From NCBI GenBank assembly GCA_031216445.1, contig CM062218.1, forward strand, positions 8,081,001 to 8,145,000: a DNA stretch of 64,000 nt, given 5' to 3'. Numbering within the stretch: position 1 is the first letter of the stretch; the number at the start of each line of letters is the position of its first letter. This DNA comes from Lateolabrax maculatus (Eukaryota; Chordata; Actinopteri; Acropomatiformes; Lateolabracidae). Shown one piece after another: positions 25,955-38,300 of this stretch. The translations under genes were made by a program, and so were the position numbers. The notes beneath the pieces were generated by a model that worked only from the letters and a program-made list of their open reading frames with translations, searched no databases and had not been told where the DNA came from.

Positions 25955-26843
25955 GGAAAAGAAGGGTGCAGAGAGGAAAGATTTTACACAAGCAACCAAA
26001 AAATAGGTTTAACTTTAAAGACACGGGGCGACAAGCGAAGGAGTTATAATGAGAGGTGAGGTGTGAAGAAAACAACAGCTAAGATTTCTGAGACAGCAGA
26101 AGAAAGAGTGAGAAGGAGTGGGAGATAAGAAACAGCAGGCACTACTAGTTCAATGTCATTGCAATTATGACAGTAGACATTTCAGGGTGGCTGTGAGACT
26201 GTGAGGTTCAGGGTCACTATGAGATGAAAATATTCAACCCAACAGCAGACATTAATGATTAAAATTTCAAGAAAACCAACATCTAACCTCAGTGTCAAAT
26301 AATAAGAATACATTGTGGGGGAAACATTTTCATGTGGAGAAAAAAGGTCTGCACAAAAACGAAAAAGTCTAAACAGCTCTTCAGATGAGTTGACACATTC
26401 TGTATCTCTATACACTTTATTTCATTTTTTCCACTTTATATCACTTTTTTGTCCCCTTTGTACAGAACATAGCAATGAATTGCATCTGGAGTTATTTGCC
26501 AGTGTGCGGGTAATTTTTCTAAACTGGGACTGGAGTCAAGAGTGCAAACTTTTCAACATTTTTTATTTTAAGTAAATATTTCACCATGGGAACTCTCTGA
26601 AATTAGGGTTCATAAGGCCTCCAGCAGCTTCTAACAGTTTTAAATGATGGCAAGTTCCTGCTTACCAGTCATACCCTGAAAACCAATTTCATTACAGTGT
26701 TAAACAATTTACACCTCCAAGAGTGTGATATTTTGATGCAGTGTTCCTCTCCAGCCTATTTCATAAACATCTCAATATGAAAGTTTTTTTTCAGGATAAT
26801 CTCTATCTTCCAAGATGTATTGGAAATGTATTAGATATGCAAT

Positions 26844-26856
26844 CCCCCCCCCCCCC
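26844..26856. repeat. 13-base poly-C run
   Basis: Uninterrupted C in intron 1. Confidence 0.9.
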
Positions 26857-27566
26857 TTTCTTTTTTCACACTCTTTCCACTCCCCTGCTCTTCTAATGTG
26901 TCTGTTATGTTGTTAGAGTATATTTACGGTATAGTAGTCGGGGCACTGGCTCACAGTCCATTTATATCTCTATTGCAGGGACACTGCACATAGTGACAGA
27001 ACCAGGGCCCTGTGGGCATGAGCGGAAAGAGAGAGGGGAAGAGAGAGGGAGAGAAACACTAGAAAAGAGTGAGCGAGGAAGGGAGAGGGAAAGAGACGAT
27101 GCACACTGCAATAAAGTACGCAAGTGGTGGATGAAACCGAAAAGGAAAAAAATGGTCAGGGAGAAAGGGGGACATGACTAAATACCACCACCATCTCCAG
27201 TTAACCACATTAACACTTTATCCTCCCTGGAGAGAACCTCAAGACCCTATACCATTCCGTAAAAACACATACACACAGTTAAACACGCACATACACACAC
27301 ACACCATTAGCCCTCCAATCCGCCCCACACGTTAGCAGCGGCTGCCGAAGCATGGCTGATTTGATGCGCTATTTTAAGCGTGTGTGCCATGCCAGCGTGT
27401 TGCCTCCCACTCCTCAGACAAAGAGCCGGGGTCCCTGGAGCGTGAAGAGGGAGCCACGTCCATCAATGGCGGCCAATTACCACGCTGCGCTAAGTGGAAC
27501 TGATGGGCAGCCACTCGCTGTGCTGGACGCACACACACAGTGTGCACACGCCTACGTTTGTGCACG

Positions 27567-27570
<4 letters not shown>

Positions 27571-27608
<38 letters not shown>
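27571..27608. repeat. (CA)19 microsatellite
   Basis: Pure array, preceded by the imperfect CACG/CACA stretch from 27533. Confidence 0.95.
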
Positions 27609-27610
<2 letters not shown>

Positions 27611-28024
27611 CCACGTGATGCCACAGAATCACCTTTTTTAACACAGAGGCCACAACAGCCATGTACAGTCCATCACTGCCAGAGCTGTTTTAACTCCTTA
27701 ATGCAACTCCAACTGAAGTCATAATTCAAGTCCCAAGTCCTGTAGGGCACGTCCATGTCAGGTACCAAGATTTCCTACGAAAATTCAAAGAAATGTTGAA
27801 AGTGTCTCAGGTCTTTGAATGCTGGCTATTAAAAAGGCTTGACGTGAACATTTTGCTTTCCAAGCTCTTAATAGCGCTATTTTCCATAGCTGGGACCATT
27901 TGACTCCTTTTTATGCATGGGTCTAATAACTAAATACATGCAAGCTGTGTGGTTAGGTAAGACCTGTTTTTATATTATCTATTTTTATTGTTTATTTAGA
28001 GTTAAGATGTCAACCATGCACCAC

Positions 28025-28114
28025 AACATCCCCAGTTCAAATCCGGCCTGCCTCTGTTGCATCTCTCTCTCCCTTGTTTCCTTTCCTCTCTCCACTGTTG
28101 CTTTCTAATAGAAG
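28025..28114 (+). mobile_element. 3' part of a tRNA-like SINE (truncated)
   Basis: AGTTCAAATCC at 28034-28044 resembles the box B promoter of a tRNA-derived SINE. It is followed by GGCCTGCCTCTGTTGCAT, a pyrimidine-rich CTCTCTCTCCC block, TCTCTCCACTGT and a CTTTCTAATAGA end. This order is typical of a short element common in percomorph fish. The 5' half with box A is not recognisable. Confidence 0.55.
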
Positions 28115-30001
28115 GTACAACATTTTAAAGTTTTAAAGAGTTAAATGTATTTTTTTCGTAGAAAGTTGAATCCCACAGTATTTTTCTCCATCTTTGTGAC
28201 TTAAATCTGACTGGAAGTCCACGTGTCAAATCTATAACTTTGATTGCCAAACGCAGACAACTGGACAGAGACACACACAAATTCCAATTTACCCCCTCCT
28301 CTGGCAGATTGTCCCTCATACTGTTTTGGTAACCGTGGTTGCACAGGGTAGAATGAAAAAAAAAAAAGCAGAACTAGTCTCCAGTCACTCACGTTTTCAT
28401 GCAGTGGCAGTAGTACAGAAGAATCTTAATCTCTTGAGTGCTCCATGGGAGTTATTTTCTCCCACTCAAAGTCACTGGAATGTGCACAGCTGCAGTTCAA
28501 GCCTCGACTTTGAGGTATTCACCTTACGTCCCCCTCCCTTCGTCTCTTCGTTTTATTTTTCCCTAGTCCACTGTAGCTTAAATTATACACACAGTACTTA
28601 ACATACTGTGTGACACATACAAATTCACCAGCACAAAAAAGGAGCCTCTACACAGAGTTGCTGTCAGCACTGAAGGTTAATTGAAAGCCTCTCTCTCTTT
28701 CTCTGGCTTTCTTTCTTTGTTTTAGCCCTTCAGTAATACACCCAGCCCTCGTCCTCCCCCTTGTCCTCCCCAGGCTCCAGGCTTGGCTTGCATCCTGGGC
28801 TTTGGAATTCATGTGTCCCGCCCTATCGATTTGCTTTCATTTTTTAAGGTCAGAAGCTGAAATCTTACACAATGAGGCATGGAGGGTCAAAACCAGCCCA
28901 TTACTTACAGTGTTGGGCGAGAAGGCAGAAAGCGAAGTTATCCAAGGGGAAAGAAAAAAGGCCAGAAGAGTCCCTTGGGATGAAGAATGGAATGGGTGCC
29001 GAAGGTCTCAGGGGAATGGCAACTGTTGGGTGGACGGTGGGATGGGGTGAGTGGCTTTAATGTCGGATTCTTGAGGACTTACGGATTCAGGGGAGTTTTT
29101 TTTGTTTTTGTTCTATTCATAACTAAACCTGTAAGGAGAGGTTCTACTCTTGTACTCACGAGGAGTGAAAAGTGTAGGAATGTAGGATAAACAAAATGGA
29201 CACGAACTGCCAAAAGAGCAGTCTCTTCAAATGCTTGTGTGTCTATACGTGTACTGTATGTTTGTACATGCACTGGGGACAGTATTTAAACTTGTATAAG
29301 TGTGGGAGTGAAATTAGCGTGCACACATTGGATCTTCCTTCTACACGCAAAAAGCCCCTTTCCCCTTTTTTGTTTTAAATCAAATTCTCTCTTGGCTTCC
29401 GCTGGTCACCAAACTAAAAGTTAATAACCGAGCTTGTTTCTCTTTTCCGGACAGTTCTGTGACTGCTGTTTACCCTCAGCCTGTCAGCCTGTAAGATCCT
29501 GCTTCTCAAATATATAATAAATACAAGCTCTGTGTCAGAATGATGAGGATTGAATACAGCACTTCACAATGGGTATTTCAGCAGGAGAGGAAAGGGAATG
29601 GAAGACTGGGGGAACGGAGGGAGATACAAACAAAAAAAAGGAGTTAAAGAGAGAAATAGAAGAGAGTGTGGGAGAATAGCTGGTTATGACACTTCAAAAA
29701 CCTCCAGGTGGTAAATGAGAAAAACCTCCATTCTCCCTCCTCCCTACCCAGCTGTGACATGCCGCTACAGAGGCTTACTGGGGATTTCAATTTGCCGCAC
29801 TGTATTTTAGACGGGCAGAATGGTTTACACAGGCCCAATTTACCGAGCTAGCCGTGCAGGGGGGTTCACAGCCTCTGTGACATGCCAGGGAATGTTTATG
29901 AGTGTATTAACTGAGGATGATAAATCTAGCGTACGTTACATAGGCTGAGGGCACACCGCGCAGCACTGTACACACACACACCCACACAAGGACAACATAC
30001 A

Positions 30002-30021
30002 TTTTTTTTTTTTTTTTTTTT
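30002..30021. repeat. 20-base poly-T run
   Basis: Uninterrupted T on the plus strand, thus poly-A in the rbms3 transcript sense. No adjacent retroposon recognised. Confidence 0.9.
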
Positions 30022-33000
30022 AACAGAGCCCTCTCTGTCACTGAGAGTAATATGTAACTGAACAGCATATATACAGCATCTTTACACTATAGGAAATCTT
30101 CATGCATTATGCGCATGTGTTACTGCAACCTTTTTTTTTACACTATCACTATTTAAACCATATCTCCAAAATATCAACTTTTCAATGAACTAGTAGCCCT
30201 GTTTTCAGCTTTGTGACAATGCATTTTTAGATAATCCAATGGGTTTTTAAATGGCCATCCCTTTAAATGGACATTTTCTTTTAAAAAAGCAATAATTGCA
30301 ACATTATTACACTTAAAATAAACATTTCAGTTCCATGTTTATGATTTGGATCTCTGCAGATAGCACCTGCAATGTTGATTTTCCATGTGTCCCAAGCTGA
30401 TTGTATCTTTAGATAAGGTGGTCCCTTACTTGTATAAAAAATGTAGGAACCTACTATGTGAGTACACAATGTTTGCCAAATAGAGAGAAGGGCAGCCGTA
30501 GCAGTAATTGGAATGAAAAGCAGGGCTATGGCTTCCCTGCCTCCCTGTACTCTGCAGGGCAGGGCTGCGACTGGAGGAGAGGCGGCTGTGCACCACCGTG
30601 GTAATTGGCCCTGATTTATAGGAGGCCAGAGCAGTCAGCAAGAGCTAGCTCAACACTGGCAAGAGGCCAGACAAGGCCACGCTGTCAATATCAGTAAACG
30701 AACCCAACCCAGCCCAAACCCCCATGGCCAGGATGCCACTACTCGAGATCAGCTGTCACCATGCAGGAGGATGCACGTGTGTGAGTGCATGTACATGTGT
30801 GCATGCTTCTTTCTTGTGCTGTGTGTTCCTTTGTTTTTGTATTTGCGTTCAGTGAGTCACTCGAGCCAGACCCAAAAACACACAAGAGAACCTGCCACCA
30901 AAAATGACAAGCAGTCTCCTTAAATTGAAGGAAAAAAAAGCCTCTCAGCTCATCCTCCATTAATTCATGCTGGCAAAGAATCTGCAAAGACTCTTAAAGA
31001 CAAGCAAAGTCCCAGAGGCATCCCTTCCAAACTGCCAGAACTAACAGCTAGCTCGGCGGTCGGCTGCATTCACAGCAGCCTCTAAGCACGAAAGGAACAC
31101 AAATCCCCTATCCATCCTGGAGAGCTGCTTCCAAACCTTTAGCCCTTAAACATGTGTTTTGAGAACCGTGGCCGCATCTCAATGTCGAGGAAAGAGGGAG
31201 GGACACTGAAAGACAGAAGGGAAAGAGCTATTGCCCGTCCCCCTTTTGCCTCTCGGCTTCATGCCTCGCACTCTCTCTCTTTGTCTATGCCTGTCGAGGT
31301 AAACCCATAGCCAGAGGAGTGAATAGCAAATCATCTCCAACTCACCTGGGAATGCACCGCTGCTGATGCTACAGCCAAATGTTTCCTAATAGGGACGAGT
31401 GAGAGCTGCTCTCTGTATGGGGGGGCATGGATAGAGTGCAGGATGAAAAGGGGGGGAGTAAGAAAAAATTAAAGGGGAAGAGAGATGCAGTTACAGGTAA
31501 GGAGGAAAACGTAAAAAAACAAGAAGCAAATATAAGAGAAAAGAGTGAATGAGAAAAAGGCAAATTAAAGGACAGGAGTCATCTGACTGATTCTCTATGC
31601 ACGTCCACTAGCCTGAGGGCCTTCTTGCTTCGTAAAAACAAAAAGCCCTGGGAACTGGGACGGTGGTAAGCCAACACTGCTGTGGACAATGACGCAGGGG
31701 GCTAATTTTAAATATGCTGATTGGTCCATCTCCAGTATCTCTCAAAGCAGGATATGGAGCTCTTTCTCTCTTCCTGTTTCTCTCCATTTCTCTCTCCTGC
31801 CTCTCTTATTGCTCACTGCCTTATTCTCCAACTTCCTTTCTAATTTCTTCTTCGCCATCTTTTCTCTGCCCCAACTGGCACTCTTTCCCTCTTGCTTTCT
31901 TTTCAGGGTAGATAAGAGTGTGATGTTGTCCTCCATGTCAGGACCCATGTGTCTGGATACAGAGCCCCAGAGTTAAAATAGAGGGCCATATCTTTTCCAG
32001 GGGGAGAGATAGGATGCATACATATTATCTGACAGACAGGACAACAGCCAAGGCGGTAAACAAGGCGTGCTTTATGTATCTGTTTTAAAACACTGAGTCA
32101 TCCGTTTTAGCTGCAAGTGGGTGACATAATGTTAAAATAGTATATGGTCTGAAATCCATCATTTTACTAAAAGAAATCCATCAGAAATGCTGCATTTATG
32201 TTAGAAAAAAATATAACTTGTTCGTATTAAAGCTTGATTGTAAACAACTGCTGTGTTTTTACCTATTGTAAATCTGGCATCCAAAGATAGCAAAAGGATG
32301 GAATTGGAATTACATTGCTTTTTTAGAATGAACCTTTTTTAGCGGTTTCATTTATTTACACAGAATTTAATTAGTACTCTCATCCGGAGAAGTACTGTGG
32401 GATCAATAATTAGTCACGAATCACCACAGTTTAGAAGACTAAAAATAAATATGTTCAAAGAACAACAATGTAAGCGTATGACCTAGAAAAGAGCCTTTTT
32501 TCCCTTTAAGACTTTTATCAGGAGAGAAGCATTATCAGGAGAAAGTGAAGGGCAAAGAATGGAAGGCACGATATCATAATATAGCTCAGCTTTATAATAT
32601 TATTACAAAATTGACAAGAACATCTTTTAAACACCCTTTGGTTTCAACGTATGCACAAGCTGTCAAACTGGTTCAGTGTCTCATATCCATTTAGGCCTAA
32701 CTCTCATGACAATGTGGTTTGTCCAAAAAGGATGTCAGGAAGTGTGTTGAATTATGTCTTAATAGTCAAATTTGAAAAGCTGACCCTGCTGATCCCCCTA
32801 TTGATTATTAAAAGCTTGAAACCTCCTTTTATGTCCCACTCATCCCTTCTAATGTTACTCCTTTGACCCACACTATTGGTTGAAATCTGTGTAGATGCAC
32901 TACATATTATATGAGTCTTTTAAGCTTGACTGAATCATTGATTAACATTTGATGAATACAAAATAAATGTGGGCTAATATAATTGAAATATAAAATAAAT

Positions 33001-33934
33001 ATATATCTTGTTTTATCTTTCTTTCTCTTGGATTAAAATTGAATGACAATGTCATGCATTAAACACTTAAAAATATTTCAAGAAATGGACATTTGACTTA
33101 TGGTTCTTATAGTTAGGAATTTGAGCAGTAACAAACTGCCTCCACCGTTCAAACTATTTAAGAATCCATTTCCGACATGTTACTTTGAGCTAGTTACTCT
33201 CTCACTGAGGGCCTCCATCACATCAGATTCTTGTTTAGTTTTTGCAAAGTGAGTAGGAGTTGGGACAAACACACATTTCCCGCTTGGAGATACAACGCAC
33301 ATCGCTTTTACAGAACAGGTTGGTCACCAGGCCCACACAAAAATCTACATAAGCACACTGTAAGCTTCTATGTTTATACCAGCCCTCTGTCAACCATAAA
33401 CTTGGTTCTCTGTGGACATTAACAGTCACTGGTGTTTAGGTGACATAACCATGGCTGAGGGGTGTTTGTGGAGAGCGATAACGACGGTTTGGCTGCGAGT
33501 GCGGTGACTGCCACAGAGGGATCCATAAAAAAAAAGAGCAAAGAGTGAGCCGTGGGCAGAGGCAAAGTGAAACTCAATGGACATAAATATTTGGGCTGAT
33601 TTGTCATCATTATAGCCAGCTGGGTCTGAGAGCCAGCCGGTGTGGGAGTGAAGTCTGCAGGATGGCTGGATCGAGGAAGTGGGAGGACAGAGACGCTCAT
33701 TTAAAGACAGAGCAACCAAGAAAAGGACAGAGGATGATACAGGGTGTAAAAAGAGATAATGTTCTGAACTTTGGTCTCCAAGTGAACCTGAGCTGTCAGC
33801 CACAGTCTCAAACCTGATCCAGTGATACACTGTGGCTATGATCAATACACAAATAATAGTTACAGATTGGTCCCCAGGTCAATAATTTAACCAAACCCTC
33901 AATTCTGTGCTGGCATATGTGGCAATTGGAAATG

Positions 33935-34215
33935 TATGATTAATCAATGAATTATTTAGTCTACAAAATGTCTGAAAGTAGTGAAAAATTCACATCATAG
34001 TTTTTCAGAGCCCAAGGTGACCCTTTCAGATTACTTGCTTAGTCTACCAACAGTCAAAGACTCATAGATATTCATTTACAATTATGTAAAACAGAAAAAA
34101 GAACCAAATCCTCACATATGAGACAGTTGAACCAGCAAATGATTATCAAGCTGTTGAAAATGTGGTCATTGTCTGAACTAACTGAAGCAGCCAATTAAAT
34201 GACAACAAACATTAC
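33935..34215 (+). repeat. dispersed percomorph repeat, copy B (decayed)
   Basis: Second copy of the family at 345-580, sharing AGCCCAAGGTGA (34009-34020), ACCAACAGTC, TTCATTTACAATTATGTAAA (34071-34090), AACCAAATCCTCACAT and a tail with TTGAACCAGCAAATGATTAT. The two copies have diverged by substitutions and small indels and sit about 33.6 kb apart in the same orientation. Confidence 0.7.
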
Positions 34216-35314
34216 ATATGTGAATAAATAATATGTGTTCTGTTCCATCATTTTAATGAGCCTTGCCCCCGGATTTCAATGTATTTAATGTTTTTGAGCA
34301 TTATGCTGCCTGGGAAGCCTTCCCTCACTACTCCGGACCCAGAGGACTCTCAATGTAAAGCTCCAGATCTGTGTGAAACAACACCAGATATTGGAAAGAG
34401 AGAGCCCCCCCGCTCACTTTCCGTCTCTAATTGGGCACATTCTTCAGGAGTCAGTTATGTTTTTCACAGGAAGTGTAAGCACAAACAGAGCACTGTGAGA
34501 GGACATGGAGAGGGAGGAGAGAGAGGGGTTAGCTCTTTTTCAGCGTGACCTGTCTCACTGAGACAAATGTCTACCAATCCAGTCACGCACATGAGCTGGC
34601 ACCCTGCCCTGAAATGTTCTCATAGGCTGCATAAAAGGATCTAGAAAGTGAGAGAGAGACTGAATAACAAACATGCAACTGTGAGTCTCTTTTAGTTTTT
34701 GCCTCTCCCTCAAAAATACATCTCAAATCTACTCTCAAATATACCATATCCTGCATGTTAGTTATAGGTCCACTGGCCTTTGTTTATCAGTCTAGGAAGA
34801 CCAACTGACTGCCCCTTCTAAATGACTGACTGGATAGCTGACCAGCTGATGAGAGTTATTGCTAAAGTGTGGAGAATGCCAGAGGAGAGAGGAGAAGAAG
34901 GGGGGGAAACAAGGGAAAGATTGATAGAGAGGAAGCTTGAGCTGTCCCAGAATGCCATTTGTTACGCCGTTCTCCAGACAAACAAATTTACGTCTCCTTT
35001 TCCAGAAGGTCAACTGTGCTCAAATTCATAAATAAGGCCGTAATTGGTGCAGGAGTGGCAAAGAGGCTCAAAGATCCCCAGCAGCTTAGTGCATGAGTTA
35101 CTGCCTGACCTCAGTGCAGGTTTGACTGCGTGCCCACAGCCATATGTTAAAAGTACTACGTAATGTTTGCATAACTGAGCGATGTTAACATTGCTTTTAC
35201 AAATAGCAGACTCATACACACAGTACTGCTATACATTAAAGATTACGTCAAGCAAGTATTGCTCAGTAAATGCTATAACACACCAAAACTTACAGCAGTC
35301 GTAACACAGGTTAC

Positions 35315-35352
35315 ATTGGAGGTACAGTGTTTTGACCTTCGTCAGGCATCAA
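35315..35352 (-). repeat. possible retroposon-end motif, second copy
   Basis: The minus strand reads GATGCCTGACGAAGGTCAAA followed by ACACTGTACC, comparable to the motif at 11.04 kb. The flanks are not clearly alike. Confidence 0.3.
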
Positions 35353-38300
35353 ATTCAAATTAAAAGTAAGGCCAAACACCTTGGAAACTTACCACATCGA
35401 TAATTCATACAAACATTTTCAAAATGAGACAACCAATAAATTTAAAAATCCATACAAATTAAAATCTAAAAATGATTATTAGATGGGCAATACAAAATAC
35501 GGCAATACAAAATAAGAAATCTTCTAAGACAAGGGCAACAGAATCAATTACTAATAAAGAAATATGCAGAAAATAGTCCAATAATAGTCTATTTGCTTTT
35601 AATTACTCAATTTCTTTTCTCCTATTTTCATTTGTATTGTGTTGATTTTGACATACATTGCTTGCCCTCATTTTAAGGTTGTTTTCATCAATTATTAATG
35701 TGGTGTTTGAGATTTGGCTCTCCCTTTCGATTGGTTGTTGCAGCCAGCGGCTTTAGTCTTAAGCGGTTGTTTCATGTTGTGAATTTGACGCCAAACAAAG
35801 GTCTAATAAAGTTAGTAGCTGATAATTTGCAGGAAATGTAGCCTCTTCTTTCACATGATTTAATTTAACTAAGTACCTGTCTAGTCGGTGCTCAATGGAC
35901 AACACTTAGCTCAATGTTTTGACTACTGCACCATCATTATTCTGCACCTTGTTGTGTTTACATACTATATGTTAATGTATTCTATGCCTGCGGAGAAATT
36001 CAGTTACTATACATTTTTCTTGTGACACTACCTATGAATGTGTGATACCCAAGGAAACACACGCACATATCAAAGTCACATTCATGCCATGGATTAACAA
36101 ACACAGAGAGTACAAAAACAAACAGATAATCTTAAGCAAACTGGCATGGACACACAAAATGCAGAAGCATTATACCTGATGATACTATATATGAATGCAA
36201 CCGCGCAAAGATGAAAAGATAAAATCCACACAAATGCAGATGTGTATAGAATTATGCACAGGAGAGAACACATATCCTCGTCCCTTTGAATATTCATTTT
36301 CTTTCACATGCAAAGTAGTTGCACTGGGTCTGGAATGTCACTTTTGGCCCCCAAGGAATATATTCACTCAAGCATCTCTGACAATTGCCAGACTAAATAC
36401 TGGCACTAAACACCAGCCGCTGTTGTGGCAGGGAGGCTTGAGACAGCCATAACATATCAGCTAGGGAATGGAGAACGGTCGGTTTGTGGTAGTTTATAGG
36501 GTTATTTTATGATGTACATCTGAAAAACATTTACAGGGATTTTGCACAGGGATCCTAACATACCGGGCTGTGTTCCCTCTGTTATAAAGCCACAGAAATC
36601 AGGTGTACAAGCAATAGCAGGAGGGAGGTGGCAATGCTGGTGTTTAAATGCTTAAAAATGGACAAATGTGTAAACAGAATAATTCAATGTCTATCTGGCC
36701 TATATTCGTTTTGAATATTGCACATATGTTTTGAGTGTAGAGAATTTAAATGAGGCACAAAGTACCTCAGGTATCCAGTTTTTTGTCCATATGACGAAAA
36801 TTATTGTGTGAAAAACAAAATTACTTTGAAATATATTATCCAGCTATAAAGTCTCTCATTGCGTAGCCAGTTTTAAATTATATTTTGATGGATATGAACT
36901 TCTGGATGAGTAGGAGAAAAGGTCGTGCAGCAGCAGGCAATCAAACCAACAGGAATGTTTTTTTTTTTTGTTTTTTTTTTAAACTTGGGGGGGGGGGAAG
37001 CAAAAAGATGAATAAAATCATCTGGCATTTTCGGCATGATAAATAAATAAATATATACTGTATCCAAATATTTGCACTACAAATGTTTTTTTTTAATTTA
37101 GCAAGGACCACCTAACAGCACCATAGTTTTCACTGCTGTCAGGCTAGAGTCTCTGAAGCAATCAGAGGCTTTAACCTGTGATCTGGCACACATCTTACTA
37201 TTGATGAATGCATTCCTACCTTGAGGCATTTTGGAGTTAAGTCACTTTGTTGTAGCCCTGGACAGGATTTAATTTTGCTGCCAGTTTACACCTTGAAGTT
37301 TGCCGATAGTGTACTTCAGGCACTGACTCATCATCTTTACTAAACAAGAGCACTTTGTCAAAGCAGTGAATCACAATTTAACTAACATATTTCCATTCGG
37401 TTCGCCATCACAGACCAAGCAGCGTGTTTTGACAAGGGATAAAAGATTCCTCACAGCTTCAGTAGCTTGTTTGTCTTCGCTGCAAACTACCACTACTGTA
37501 CTGTGGACCATCTTGTCCCTGCATTTTCCTCGCTCTAACCCTCCATAACTGAATCCATCCTCTGCTAGTCCTCAATCCATCCTCTCTTCACCTTCTCAAA
37601 TCCTTTCAGTCAGCTCTCATCTATCCCTAAATCCATCCCAATCCTCATCTGGCTGCTCGTCCTCCATTTCTCCTTCCTGTCCCACCCCCCTCTTCTTTCT
37701 CTTACAATTCTCTCTCCTCCTTCTCTCCACCCCCCTTCTCCTCCCTGTCTAACAGCCATTGGGGAGTTTTTACATAGTGTTGAGCAGAGTTTAGTAGGCC
37801 AAAGAAGACACTGTGCCAGATTCTGCACAGTGTGTTAAGCAACTATCCCCCTAGAAGGAATATCAGCATTACTCAACACAAAAACCCCTGTATCTGCCCG
37901 CCTCCTCGGGCCTAAGCTCAAATACTGCAAGGCTGCCGTCAGCAGCAAACGGCGAGGCTATGCAGGGGATTGTTTTACTCAGGGTCAATGTGAGAACAAT
38001 GCCGCATTGTAACATCTTTGGAATCACCGCTTGCTATTCTGCCTCTGTGGACACGGATATGTCATACCAGATGTGTAAAGAAAAGTAAGGTTTTTACATT
38101 AAGCTCTAATGTAAGCCCCACCACACACCTTTATTTTATTTTTTATTTCCCTATCCATCAGTCTATTACAGTTTTTATTTTCAACGTAGGTGCTTTCAGT
38201 ATTTCTGTTGGTTTGGCATATTGGCATGACCGCTGAGTTAGGGAGCCTTCAGAAGCGCCTCTCGGAGTGATTTAAAGGAAGAGAGTCAGCCTCTTCTGGG

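Noticed and set aside
28034..28044. Possible tRNA gene from a box B-like AGTTCAAATCC
   Set aside because: No cloverleaf or box A is present; the context is that of a truncated SINE.
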